From contig CAAEFC010000006.1 in the NCBI GenBank assembly GCA_900755065.1, forward strand, positions 1 through 64,000: a stretch of DNA of 64,000 nt. The letters run 5' to 3'. Shown here piece by piece: positions 26,101-34,057 of this stretch (the stretch's first letter is position 1; every line of letters begins with the position of its first letter). The DNA is from Bacilli bacterium (GTDB lineage Bacteria; Bacillota_I; Bacilli_A; RFN20; CAG-449). A program made the translations under genes and the position numbers. Under the pieces are notes generated by a model that searched no databases, was not told the origin of the DNA, and saw only the letters and a list, made by a program, of their open reading frames with translations.

Positions 26101-26546
26101 GCAATTCAATGGAATTAAAGTTCAAGGCATCGATCAGCAACGAATTGCTGGCTCGGCAGGCGATCGTGGCGTTCATCAACCCGATCAATCCGACCTACGA
26201 AGAAATCGGCGAATACAAGACGATCGTTTCGGAAGCGGTTTCCAACGCGATCATTCACGGTTATCATTTCGACGCCTCGAAAGACGTTTATCTGAAAGCG
26301 ACGATTCTGGAAGACGAGGTGGAGATCATCGTGCGGGACTACGGAATCGGCATCAAGAATCTGGAAGAGGCGCGGACGCCGCATTTTACGACCCGTCCCG
26401 ATCTGGAACGCGCCGGAATGGGATTGACGATCATCGAGACGCTAAGCGATTCGTTCTCGATCTCGTCCGTCGAAGGCATGGGCGTCAAACTCGTGATCCG
26501 GAAAAAGTATTCGCTGGACAAAAATGTCGATGAACAAAGAGTCTGA
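26097..26546 (+). CDS. spoIIAB: Anti-sigma F factor, serine kinase
   Basis: 149 residues with the GHKL ATP-binding fold: N box EAVSNAIIHGY, G1 box VRDYGIGI and G2 box ERAGMGLTI. It binds and inhibits sigma F and phosphorylates SpoIIAA. Overlaps spoIIAA by four bases and sigF by 23 bases, so the three products are made in coupled amounts, as needed for the partner-switch. Confidence 0.94.
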   Translation: MSNSMELKFKASISNELLARQAIVAFINPINPTYEEIGEYKTIVSEAVSNAIIHGYHFDASKDVYLKATILEDEVEIIVRDYGIGIKNLEEARTPHFTTRPDLERAGMGLTIIETLSDSFSISSVEGMGVKLVIRKKYSLDKNVDEQRV

Positions 26547-27234
26547 GGATTACCTTCTCTTATCCCGGATCAAAAACAAGGATCAGCAGGCGTTCGAGGA
26601 GTTTTACGCCAAAAACGAACCATTAGTGTATTCGCTCTTGCAGAAATACGTGCATAAGACCAAAGATTACGAGGAACTGGTCATGTGCGCGAAATACGGA
26701 CTCGTTCTGGCGATTTACAACTTCGATCTCCATTACGACGTGATGTTTTCCACTTATGCCGTGCCGATGATTCTGGGAGAAATCAAGAAGTATTTCAAAA
26801 ATCTGAGCGCGGTGAAAATCTCGCGCCGTTTTCAGGACCTGAGGAAGAAGATTAACGAAGCCGACGATCTTCTCCGCGATCGGTACGGCCGATCGCCGAC
26901 GGTCGAGGAAATCGCTGTTTTTCTCGGCGAGTCTTCCGAAGATATTCTCGAAGCGATGTCTTCGTTTCTTCCGGTCGGTTCGCTCGACGAATCCGTCAAC
27001 GAGGATACGCTGAGGATCGAAATGATCCGGGACGATTCGCTTTCGATCATCGACCGCATGGACCTCGATCTGGCTCTGGAAGGGCTGAACAAAAAAGAAA
27101 GGCTGATCATCGAACTCCGCTATTTCGACGGACTTACGCAACAGGAGGTCAGCGAAAGGCTTCACATCAGTCAGGTTCAGGTCAGCCGCATCGAAGCCAA
27201 AACGCTGAACCGGCTGAAAGAAATGATGTTTTAA
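26524..27234 (+). CDS. sigF: RNA polymerase sigma F factor
   Basis: 236 residues. Region 2 (about 25-85: EFYAKNEPLVYSLLQ, FSTYAVPMILGEIKKYF), region 3 (RRFQDLRKKINEADDLL, PTVEEIAVFLG) and region 4 (GLTQQEVSERLHISQVQVSRIEAK) are all present. The position after spoIIAB identifies it as sigma F rather than sigma G or B. It directs early forespore transcription. ATG at 26524 or 26530 are both possible; both lie within the end of spoIIAB. Confidence 0.93.
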   Translation: MSMNKESEDYLLLSRIKNKDQQAFEEFYAKNEPLVYSLLQKYVHKTKDYEELVMCAKYGLVLAIYNFDLHYDVMFSTYAVPMILGEIKKYFKNLSAVKISRRFQDLRKKINEADDLLRDRYGRSPTVEEIAVFLGESSEDILEAMSSFLPVGSLDESVNEDTLRIEMIRDDSLSIIDRMDLDLALEGLNKKERLIIELRYFDGLTQQEVSERLHISQVQVSRIEAKTLNRLKEMMF

Positions 27235-27235
27235 A

Positions 27236-27264
27236 GAATAGTTATCCGCAATCTGCCGAAAATA
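27236..27264 (+). promoter_or_regulatory. Candidate forespore (sigma F/G-type) promoter for spoVA
   Basis: GAATA at 27236-27240 fits the -35 of sigma F/G, and GCCGAAAATA (27255-27264) fits the sigma F -10 pattern at five of six fixed positions, with spacing 14 (one short of ideal). No sigma-A pair is seen in the 46-base gap between sigF and spoVAC. Confidence 0.4.
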
Positions 27265-27280
27265 AACATCGAGGTGGATT

Positions 27281-27733
27281 ATGGATAAAGAAGCATACAA
27301 AGAAATCGTCAAAAAGAATCAGGTCAGAACCAACTGGCTGAAAGAGGGCGGACTGGCCTTTTTAGGCGGAGGATTGCTCGGCGTGATTGCGCAAGGGCTG
27401 ATCGATTTCTACGCGCAGGTTCTCCACGTCGAGACCGAACTGGCTTTTTCGTTGAGCAGCATCACGCTGGTCGCTCTGGCGACCTTGCTCACGATGATCG
27501 GCGTTTACAACAATCTGGGACAAATTTTCGGCGCCGGTCTTTTCATTCCGATCACCGGATTCGGCAATTCGATGGTCAGCGAAGGCGTGGAGGGACACAG
27601 CGAGGGCTTGATTTACGGCATCGGCGCCAGGACGTTCTCTCTGGCCGGATCGGTCATCGTCTACGGACTGGGATCGAGTTTCGTCTGCTGTGTGGTTTAC
27701 TATATTCTTTACGTCGCGGGAGTGATCCGATGA
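27281..27733 (+). CDS. spoVAC: Stage V sporulation protein AC
   Basis: 150 residues with several membrane helices; the N-terminal KKNQVRTNWLKEGGLAFLGG and the GNSMVSEGVEGHSEGLIYGIG segment are typical of SpoVAC/SpoVAEb proteins. SpoVAC is a mechanosensitive-type membrane component of the channel that moves Ca-dipicolinate into the forespore and out again at germination. ATG follows GAGGTGG. Overlaps spoVAD by four bases. SpoVAA and SpoVAB genes, present upstream in Bacillus, are absent here. Confidence 0.92.
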   Translation: MDKEAYKEIVKKNQVRTNWLKEGGLAFLGGGLLGVIAQGLIDFYAQVLHVETELAFSLSSITLVALATLLTMIGVYNNLGQIFGAGLFIPITGFGNSMVSEGVEGHSEGLIYGIGARTFSLAGSVIVYGLGSSFVCCVVYYILYVAGVIR

Positions 27734-28725
27734 GTTTGCTGACGCTTTCGTTCAACAACGTCTTCGTCCGCGCGTGTTCTTCGGTTTCCGGACCGAAGGA
27801 AAAAGACGGACCGCTTGGCGCGTATTTTGATTATTCGTTCGACCGCGAAAGGGCCGGGCAGAAAACTTTCGAACAAGGCGAAAGGGCGATGCTGACCAAA
27901 GCGGTGGAAATTCTTTTGAAAAAGGGAAAAATTCCGTTGGACAAGATTTCCCTTTGCATGGGCGGCGACCTGACGAATCAGATCGCGGTCTCCAATCTTC
28001 TGGCCAAGGACCTCCCGCTTTCGTTCGTCGGCGTCTATTCGGCCTGTTCGACGATGATCCTGTCGATGAATCTGGCCAGCGTCTTCGTTTCGACGGGGTA
28101 TTGCGAAAACGCCCTGTGTTTTTCCAGTAGCAATTACGGTACCAGCGAGCGGCAGTTCCGCTACCCGTTGGAATACGGCGTCTATAAAAAAGCGACGACC
28201 ACGATCACGGTTTCCGGAAGCGGCGCGTGCATCATCGGGAACGAAAGGTCGCGGATCCGGGTCAACGCAGCGACGTTCGGAAGCGTGGAAGACGTCGAAT
28301 GGAACGATGTATCCGACATGGGATCGCCGATGTCGTATGCGGCGTACACCACGATCCGCGCTCATCTTCAAAACCTCCATGCCCGTCCGGACGATTACGA
28401 TCTGATCCTGACCGGCGATCTTTCGGCGCTGGGATCGAAAATTCTTCGGGAAATGTTCGAGAAAGACGGCATGCCTCTCTTCAATCATCTGGACGCGGGC
28501 ATGCTGATTTACCGGCCCGACGACAAAAGCAAATTCATGGGCGGTTCCGGCTGCGGTTGCATCACGCTGACCAGTTTCGGCTATATCTTCAAAAAGATGG
28601 TCGCGCAGGAATACAAAAAGGTCCTGCTGGTCGGGACGGGCGCCTTGCATTCGGCGACCAGCGTGCAGCAGAAGGACGCGATTCCGGTGATCGCGCACGC
28701 CATCGAATTGGAGGTCGTCCTATGA
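27730..28725 (+). CDS. spoVAD: Stage V sporulation protein AD
   Basis: 331 residues with the thiolase-like fold of SpoVAD, the dipicolinate-binding soluble component of the SpoVA channel. Family features: the active-site-like Cys in YSACSTMILSMNLAS (about residue 105), SSSNYGTSERQFRYPLEYG, and the C-terminal LVGTGALHSATSVQQ. Overlaps spoVAC upstream and spoVAEb downstream by four bases each. Confidence 0.94.
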   Translation: MSLLTLSFNNVFVRACSSVSGPKEKDGPLGAYFDYSFDRERAGQKTFEQGERAMLTKAVEILLKKGKIPLDKISLCMGGDLTNQIAVSNLLAKDLPLSFVGVYSACSTMILSMNLASVFVSTGYCENALCFSSSNYGTSERQFRYPLEYGVYKKATTTITVSGSGACIIGNERSRIRVNAATFGSVEDVEWNDVSDMGSPMSYAAYTTIRAHLQNLHARPDDYDLILTGDLSALGSKILREMFEKDGMPLFNHLDAGMLIYRPDDKSKFMGGSGCGCITLTSFGYIFKKMVAQEYKKVLLVGTGALHSATSVQQKDAIPVIAHAIELEVVL

Positions 28726-29075
28726 TTTACCTGTACAGTTTCCTCTTCGCCGGATTCGTCTGTCTTCTGGGGCAGATCGTCTACGAGAAAACGCATCTTT
28801 CTCCGGGACACATCACTTCCTTTCTCGTCGTAATCGGCGCGGCTCTGGGCGTTTTCGGGGCATACGAGTACCTGATCGAATGGATCGGAGGAGGCGCCAG
28901 CGTTCTGATCACCAATTTCGGTTATCTTCTCGTCAAAGGCGGGATCGAAGGAATCCGCGCCGAAGGCTTCATCGGCATCTTTTCGCATCTTTTCAAATAC
29001 TGTTCGATCACGTTGAGCGTCACGATTCTGCTGACCCTGCTCAGCGGTCTGATCTTCAAACCGCGGGATAAATGA
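28722..29075 (+). CDS. spoVAE: Stage V sporulation protein AE (AEb type)
   Basis: 117 residues from the ATG inside the spoVAD stop. About three to four membrane segments; the GGGASVLITNFGYLLVKGG and GFIGIFSHLFKYCS segments are characteristic of SpoVAEb. It works with SpoVAC and SpoVAD in dipicolinate transport. The soluble AEa companion of Bacillus is not encoded here. Confidence 0.9.
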   Translation: MIYLYSFLFAGFVCLLGQIVYEKTHLSPGHITSFLVVIGAALGVFGAYEYLIEWIGGGASVLITNFGYLLVKGGIEGIRAEGFIGIFSHLFKYCSITLSVTILLTLLSGLIFKPRDK

Positions 29076-30424
29076 TGAATCTCTTTCAGATAGTGACGGA
29101 GAGATTGGCTCCGGAGAAGAATTTCGACGTGTACACGCGGCGGATCAAGGTGAGTTTCGGCTGGATCAATCTGGTCTTTCTTTCTTCGTTGATTGATACC
29201 CAACTGGTTCTCGAAGCGGTGCAGAGCATCAAAAAGGTCAAAAATCAACTGATTCTCGACCAAAGGCTGAATGTGCCGCAGATTCAGGAAGAAAAGGACG
29301 TCGATCTACTGATTACGTGCTTTTACAACGGCGAACTGTTGATTTTTTACAAGGATAAAGCGTTTCACGCCGATTGCAAGAAACTGCCGGTCAGGGGCAT
29401 CGACGAACCGTACAGCGAAAAGGCAATCCGCGGATCGAGGGACGGATTCAACGAAAACCTCAACACCAATATCGCGCTGATCCGATTGCGCCTCAAAAGC
29501 GAAAAACTGCACGCCGATCTCTTTACGGTTTCCGAGTACGGGAAAACCGCCGTGTGTCTGGCCTATCTGGAAGACAAGGCAAACCCGGAAATCGTCCGGG
29601 AACTGGAACGAAGAATCCGAAACCTGCACATTCATTCGCTGATCATGACCGACCGGTCTCTGGAAGAGAAACTGTTCCGGCAGGGCAAAATCATCTATCC
29701 GTTGGTCCGTTATACGGAGCGCCCCGACGTGGCTTCCATTCACATCATGAACGGAAAAATCGTGATTCTGGTCGATACTTCTTCCAGCGCTCTGATCACG
29801 CCGATCTGCCTGCTCGACCATCTCAAACACGTCGAAGAATTCCGTCAGTCGCCCTTCATCGGTTCGTTTACGAAGTTTCTCCGAATCCTGTCGATTCTGG
29901 TTTCGCTGTTTCTGTCGCCGACTGTTCTCGCCCTCTACATCGATCACGATTTCGCGCACTTTTTTCGTCTGGATACGACTTTACGGGTGGGCGATCTCGC
30001 CTTTCAGATGCTCGCGGGAACGATGATTCTGGAAATTTTTCGCATCGCCGTCGTCCACACGCCGACGCCGTTAGTCGGGGCGATCAGCCTCGTCTCCGCG
30101 TTGGTTTTGGGGCAGGTCAGTATCGAATTAGGAATCTTTTCCAACGAAATGCTTTTAGTCGTCTGCATCAGCGCCATCTGCGGATTCGCCACGCCGAGTT
30201 ACGAATTGTCTTTGTCCAATAAACTGGTTTCGCTGATCTTCCTTCTCGTCGTCGCCTTTTTCCGGATGGAAGGCTATCTCATCGCCTTGATCGGACTGTT
30301 TCTTTATCTGGTTTCGATCCGGACGTTCGGCGTTCCTTACCTCTATCCGGTCTGTCCGATGGATATCCGGAAACTGACCGGTTTTCTGTTCCGGACCAGT
30401 AACGACGACAAGAAAAACACTTAA
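29072..30424 (+). CDS. spoVAF: Stage V sporulation protein AF (GerA-family membrane protein)
   Basis: 450 residues, slightly shorter than Bacillus SpoVAF. An N-terminal soluble region (1-265) with the GerA-family segments EPYSEKAIRGSRDGFNENL and LVRYTERPDVASIHI is followed by about five membrane helices (270-430). SpoVAF modulates the SpoVA channel during spore germination. It overlaps spoVAEb by four bases and ends overlapping the convergent ttcA-like gene, leaving no terminator between the two transcripts. Confidence 0.92.
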   Translation: MMNLFQIVTERLAPEKNFDVYTRRIKVSFGWINLVFLSSLIDTQLVLEAVQSIKKVKNQLILDQRLNVPQIQEEKDVDLLITCFYNGELLIFYKDKAFHADCKKLPVRGIDEPYSEKAIRGSRDGFNENLNTNIALIRLRLKSEKLHADLFTVSEYGKTAVCLAYLEDKANPEIVRELERRIRNLHIHSLIMTDRSLEEKLFRQGKIIYPLVRYTERPDVASIHIMNGKIVILVDTSSSALITPICLLDHLKHVEEFRQSPFIGSFTKFLRILSILVSLFLSPTVLALYIDHDFAHFFRLDTTLRVGDLAFQMLAGTMILEIFRIAVVHTPTPLVGAISLVSALVLGQVSIELGIFSNEMLLVVCISAICGFATPSYELSLSNKLVSLIFLLVVAFFRMEGYLIALIGLFLYLVSIRTFGVPYLYPVCPMDIRKLTGFLFRTSNDDKKNT

Positions 30425-31251
30425 TCCTTTTTCGGATCGTAATCGTCGAGAAAGGAATGGCGTACGCCGCCTTTTTTATAGCCGAGAATCATATCGAGCG
30501 TGACGTTTTCAGCGCTTTTGAAGATGTTTTTTTCCACCTGCGGATTGTAACTTAACAGGCTGCGGATCAGTTTTTTCGTCTCGCTCCGCTGGGAGTTGAT
30601 TTCTTTCCTTTCGGCTCCTTCGGTGAAACGACACGCGCATTGGAGAAATTCGAGGCGGTGATAATTTTTCCAGCCGACGATGTCCCGTTCGCGAATGAAG
30701 TACATCGGACGGATCAGTTCCATTCCTTCAAAATGCGTGGAATGAAGTTTCGGCAGCATCGTCTGGAACGAACCCGAATTGAGCAGATTCATCAGCGTGG
30801 TTTCGATGACATCGTCATAGTGATGGCCGAGCGCGATCTTGTTGCAACCCGCCTGTCGGGCGATCGTGTACAAGGCGCCGCGCCGCATTTTCGCGCAGAG
30901 AAAACAAGGACTTCGGTTCTGCGCGTTGGCTACCTGAAAGATGTTGGTATCGACGATTTCGGCGGGAATGTCCAGTTTTTTCAGATTTTCCCGGATCAGA
31001 TTCAGATTCGCTTCGTTGTAGCCCGGATTCATCACGACGTATTTGGCCTCGAATTCAAAATCCGAGTGCTTCCGGAGTTGTTGAAAGAGTTTGGCCAGAA
31101 GCATCGAATCCTTTCCGCCGGATATGCAGACGCAGACCTTGTCGCCGGGTTGAAGCAACCGGTATTCCTGAATGGCCTTGATGAAACGCGACCAGATTTT
31201 CGCGCGGTATTTCCGCGTGATCGACTGTTCGAATTCGTCGCTTCGATTCAT
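30421..31251 (-). CDS. TtcA-family tRNA thiolation enzyme (PP-loop ATPase)
   Basis: 276 residues. N-terminal PP-loop SGGKDSMLL (about residue 45), then CFLCAKMRRG and HHYDDVIETTLMN, the cysteine and metal/cluster region of TtcA/TtuA proteins, and a conserved C-terminal half. Such enzymes activate a tRNA base with ATP and insert sulfur, usually with an Fe-S cluster. Exact base specificity (s2C32 or another) is inferred only from family. Coupled by a four-base overlap to the upstream tcdA gene, giving a small tRNA-modification operon. Confidence 0.85.
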   Translation of the reverse strand: MNRSDEFEQSITRKYRAKIWSRFIKAIQEYRLLQPGDKVCVCISGGKDSMLLAKLFQQLRKHSDFEFEAKYVVMNPGYNEANLNLIRENLKKLDIPAEIVDTNIFQVANAQNRSPCFLCAKMRRGALYTIARQAGCNKIALGHHYDDVIETTLMNLLNSGSFQTMLPKLHSTHFEGMELIRPMYFIRERDIVGWKNYHRLEFLQCACRFTEGAERKEINSQRSETKKLIRSLLSYNPQVEKNIFKSAENVTLDMILGYKKGGVRHSFLDDYDPKKD

Positions 31252-31970
31252 CGTCTTTCTTCCTTTCCGATCAGATCCCTGACCACTTCGCCCGAGAGAA
31301 TAAGCCCGGCCACCGACGGGACGAACGCGATGCTCGCGGGAACGATCCGCTTCGGATTCCGCTCGTCGCGGAGTTCCTTTTCCGGACGAAGGGGTTCTTC
31401 TTGCGAATAAACGACTTTGAGCGAATCGATGTTGCGCTTTCGTAACGCGTTACGCATTCTCCGCGCCAGAGGGCAGACGGAAGTGGAGAAGATGTCGGCC
31501 ACCTGAAAACGGGTGGGGTCCGTCTTGTTTCCCGTTCCCATTGACGAGAGAATCGGCGTGCCGGACGCCTGACATTTTTCGACCAGAAGCAACTTGGCCG
31601 ACAAGGTGTCCACCGCGTCGACCACATAGTCGTAACGGGCGAAGTCGAAGAGGGAAATCGTCTCGTCGTTTACGAAAACCGGGTACACGTTCACCTCGGC
31701 TTCGGGATTGATCGAGAGAATCCGCGCTTTCATCGCGTCGACTTTCTTTTGATGAAGCGTCTCTGTCGTGGCGATGATCTGGCGGTTGAGGTTGGATTCC
31801 CCGATCACGTCGTCGTCGATCAGATCGAAGTGACCGATCCCGGAACGAACCAGGCCTTCGCAAGCGAAAGAACCGACGCCGCCGATACCGAAAACGGCAA
31901 CGTGCGCATGAGAAAGTTTTTCCAGATTCTTTTCTCCGATCAACAGTTCGGTTCTGACAAACGCTTCCAT
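31248..31970 (-). CDS. tcdA: tRNA threonylcarbamoyladenosine dehydratase
   Basis: 240 residues from ATG 31970 (EAFVRTELLIGEKNLEKL), chosen because AAAGGAGAAGGCG precedes it. E1-like ThiF/MoeB fold with GIGGVGSFACEGLVRSGIG (nucleotide binding), DDDVIGESNLNRQ, the catalytic-region VCPLARRMRNALRKR and C-terminal PSVAGLILSG. It cyclises t6A37 to ct6A in tRNAs. The promoter region is shared head-to-head with the lipoprotein gene on the plus strand. Confidence 0.9.
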   Translation of the reverse strand: MEAFVRTELLIGEKNLEKLSHAHVAVFGIGGVGSFACEGLVRSGIGHFDLIDDDVIGESNLNRQIIATTETLHQKKVDAMKARILSINPEAEVNVYPVFVNDETISLFDFARYDYVVDAVDTLSAKLLLVEKCQASGTPILSSMGTGNKTDPTRFQVADIFSTSVCPLARRMRNALRKRNIDSLKVVYSQEEPLRPEKELRDERNPKRIVPASIAFVPSVAGLILSGEVVRDLIGKEERR

Positions 31971-32071
31971 CGCCTTCTCCTTTTTCAAAGCCATTGTAAT
32001 CACAACTTTTCTCCGTTGCAAGAAAAATCAAAGAAAGGAAGGGAAAAGGATAGCCGCGAAAGGAGAAAAAA

Positions 32072-32080
32072 TGCTATAAT
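32072..32080 (+). promoter_or_regulatory. Extended -10 promoter for the lipoprotein gene
   Basis: TGCTATAAT, an extended -10 (TGn-TATAAT), with no convincing -35 box, 81 bases before the start codon. Confidence 0.45.
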
Positions 32081-32160
32081 CAAAGCGATTGAAAAAGGAA
32101 AATCGTTTCGGTCGCCGAAAAAAGCGGAAAGCGATTTTCCGAAAAAGAGAGGAGTTCGGA

Positions 32161-33441
32161 ATGAAAAGAAAATACGGGACGATCGGAATGCTGAGTTTAC
32201 TTCTTTGTGCCTGCGCCGGAAAGAATCCGACGCTTTCGTCTTCGGCGCCGATGTCCTTGGCGTCGGATTCCGTTTCGTCTTCCGTTTCGTCGGATCTGTC
32301 TTTGCCTTCGCCGTCCTCTTCCGTTTTTTCGGAGACGATTTCTTCTCCAAACTCCGGAACGAAAGAAGAAGAGCCGATCGTTTCGCTGGCTTTGGCGAAG
32401 AAAACGGCATTGGAAGGGCAAGACCGCGTCAACGACGTCGGCGTGTACGAATCGGATCGGAAAGCGGAACTGGAAGTCCGCCTTCTGGCCTCGCTCGACG
32501 CGATCACGACGAAGGCCGGATACGGGAATCGGTATAAACTTCTGGTGGCCAACGACGAAGGTTCGCTTTATCTGAAAGTCGGCGCGGAGATTTATAACCG
32601 CCTGAAAAGCCAGAGCGGATCGTGTTATCGCGTGCGCGGAACGGTTTCCCTTTACTGCGGCGAAGCGGAAATCACCGTCGATGAAATGCCGGAAAAAATC
32701 GAAGATCGCGCCTATTCCATCGATTTTGAAGAGCGGACGATAGAAGAAATCTATACGCATTTAAGTCAGGTGACGACCAACACCAAAGGGTGCGGGTTTT
32801 CTTCGTTAACTTCCTTTCAGGGGAAATACCTGGGGACGATGGACGACGCGGTTCTTCTGTTTTACGACGGAGACAAGATCGTCCAGGTACACGGCGACAG
32901 CAAAGTGAAAAACGGGCTGAACGAAAACGAAGTCTATCGGATTTTCGGCGCGATGACGATGTTCAATTACAAACCAGGCATCGAATACGTTTCCTCTGAG
33001 CGGATTCAAAGCGGGGAAGAGTATGCGATCGATCCGACGAAACTGGAAACGATCGATCGGAACTGCTATTCTACTTACTACGAAGTCGATCGAGAAGACA
33101 GTTATCCGGAATACTCCTCTTTTTATCAGGAATTGAAGGTTTTTCGCGGATACGTCAACCTGTACTACAAAAACGCAGGCGAATACATGGTTCTGGATAC
33201 GGTCTATCAGGATCATTATTATTCGACTTATTCTGCGGCTTCAAAGGAAAAAGCCCTTTTCCTGCACAACGATTCCTGCGTCAATCTCACGACCGAGAAA
33301 GACAGACTCGCCTGCCCGCTGTATGAATTCGTCGATCGCGACGCCTATGTGGAAATGATCGTCGCTCCGTATCTGTGGAATACCCAGAAATACTGGCAGG
33401 TTTTCGTTCTCGAAGACACGATCCGGGAAATCGTACAATGA
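32161..33441 (+). CDS. Large lipoprotein of unknown function
   Basis: 426 residues from ATG 32161, preceded by GAGGAGTTCGGA. Lipobox LLCACAG, then a Ser-rich linker (about 25-75) typical of surface lipoproteins in this genome. The folded part starts with a segment around GYGNRYKLLVANDEGSLYL followed by beta-rich stretches suggesting OB-fold-like domains, but no named family was recognised. The stop overlaps the terminator of the convergent DUF2188 gene. Confidence 0.75.
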   Translation: MKRKYGTIGMLSLLLCACAGKNPTLSSSAPMSLASDSVSSSVSSDLSLPSPSSSVFSETISSPNSGTKEEEPIVSLALAKKTALEGQDRVNDVGVYESDRKAELEVRLLASLDAITTKAGYGNRYKLLVANDEGSLYLKVGAEIYNRLKSQSGSCYRVRGTVSLYCGEAEITVDEMPEKIEDRAYSIDFEERTIEEIYTHLSQVTTNTKGCGFSSLTSFQGKYLGTMDDAVLLFYDGDKIVQVHGDSKVKNGLNENEVYRIFGAMTMFNYKPGIEYVSSERIQSGEEYAIDPTKLETIDRNCYSTYYEVDREDSYPEYSSFYQELKVFRGYVNLYYKNAGEYMVLDTVYQDHYYSTYSAASKEKALFLHNDSCVNLTTEKDRLACPLYEFVDRDAYVEMIVAPYLWNTQKYWQVFVLEDTIREIVQ

Positions 33442-33462
33442 AAAAAAGCCCCTCGTCGGGGC
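33441..33462 (-). terminator. Terminator of the DUF2188 gene
   Basis: On the minus strand GCCCC-GACGA-GGGGC followed by seven T (A run at 33441-33447). Confidence 0.75.
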
Positions 33463-33472
33463 GAAAAGAGAA

Positions 33473-33676
33473 TCAGTATTTCCGGATTTTTCCGTCTAAA
33501 CCGTGAAGGATCACGTAACTTCCGTCGTTTTTGTTCCTGCACAAAGTCTGAGCATAGTCCAACGCTTCTTTCTGCGTGGCGAACAGTTTGATGACTTTGC
33601 TCGAACCCTGAATGAAAACTTTCCATTCCCGTCCGTCGTTTTCTCTTTTGGAAACGTGATAGATCGTCCCTGCCAT
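33473..33676 (-). CDS. DUF2188 protein
   Basis: 67 residues: YHVSKRENDGREWKVFIQGS, then KLFATQKEALDYAQTLCRN and a C-terminal VILHGLDGKIRKY. This matches DUF2188, small cytosolic proteins of unknown role found in many bacteria. ATG preceded by AAGGAGGAAAACG. Single gene with its own terminator. Confidence 0.85.
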   Translation of the reverse strand: MAGTIYHVSKRENDGREWKVFIQGSSKVIKLFATQKEALDYAQTLCRNKNDGSYVILHGLDGKIRKY

Positions 33677-33780
33677 ACGCGTTTTCCTCCTTTTCGTTTA
33701 GTATAAGAAAAAACGAAAAAAAAGGGCAGTTCCCATAGGGAAAAAGAAAATCAAAGAAAACCCTTTAAGTGAGTCAACCT

Positions 33781-33815
33781 ATGGCAGGATCTGATAATAT
33801 ATCAGATCCTGCCAT
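33781..33815. repeat. Perfect 16-base inverted repeat
   Basis: ATGGCAGGATCTGATA (33781-33796), three bases, TATCAGATCCTGCCAT (33800-33815). There is no T run, so a terminator is less likely than an operator, an RNA-stabilising hairpin or a miniature-element end. It marks the transition from the core block to the AT-rich island. Confidence 0.6.
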
Positions 33816-33842
33816 TATTATAAAAAATGTCCGAAAGTTTAA

Positions 33843-33941
33843 TTTGATTTTTATTCGGGCAATACAGATCACATTAAAGAACAACTTGACAATGAATTGT
33901 TAGATTTCGGCTTATTGCTTGAACATATAAATTTTGAATAA
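33843..33941 (+). pseudogene. Short gene remnant
   Basis: The frame from 33843 to TAA at 33939 reads FDFYSGNTDHIKEQLDNELL then DFGLLLEHINFE. It looks protein-like, has no start codon, is cut by a stop just upstream and is followed by a terminator (33990-34031) that serves no other gene. Probably the tail of a lost plus-strand gene. Confidence 0.4.
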
Positions 33942-33989
33942 TATGATTTTATCTCTATGGCGTAGAAGAAAAAGGGATTCATTTATTAT

Positions 33990-34031
33990 AAATGCCACAA
34001 GAACAGTTTTGTTCTTATGGCATTTTGTTTT
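33990..34031 (+). terminator. Orphan terminator
   Basis: AAATGCCA...AAGAAC-AGTTTT-GTTCTT...TGGCATTT followed by T-rich sequence. It points rightward, downstream of the remnant at 33843-33941. Confidence 0.65.
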
Positions 34032-34057
34032 TATTCCCTTGTTAAGTTAATTTATAA

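Noticed and set aside
27709..28698. 329-codon open frame opposite spoVAD
   Set aside because: It mirrors spoVAD, which has full family motifs; the protein is Arg-rich with no recognisable domain and no ribosome site. GC-skewed codon use creates such shadows throughout the core regions.
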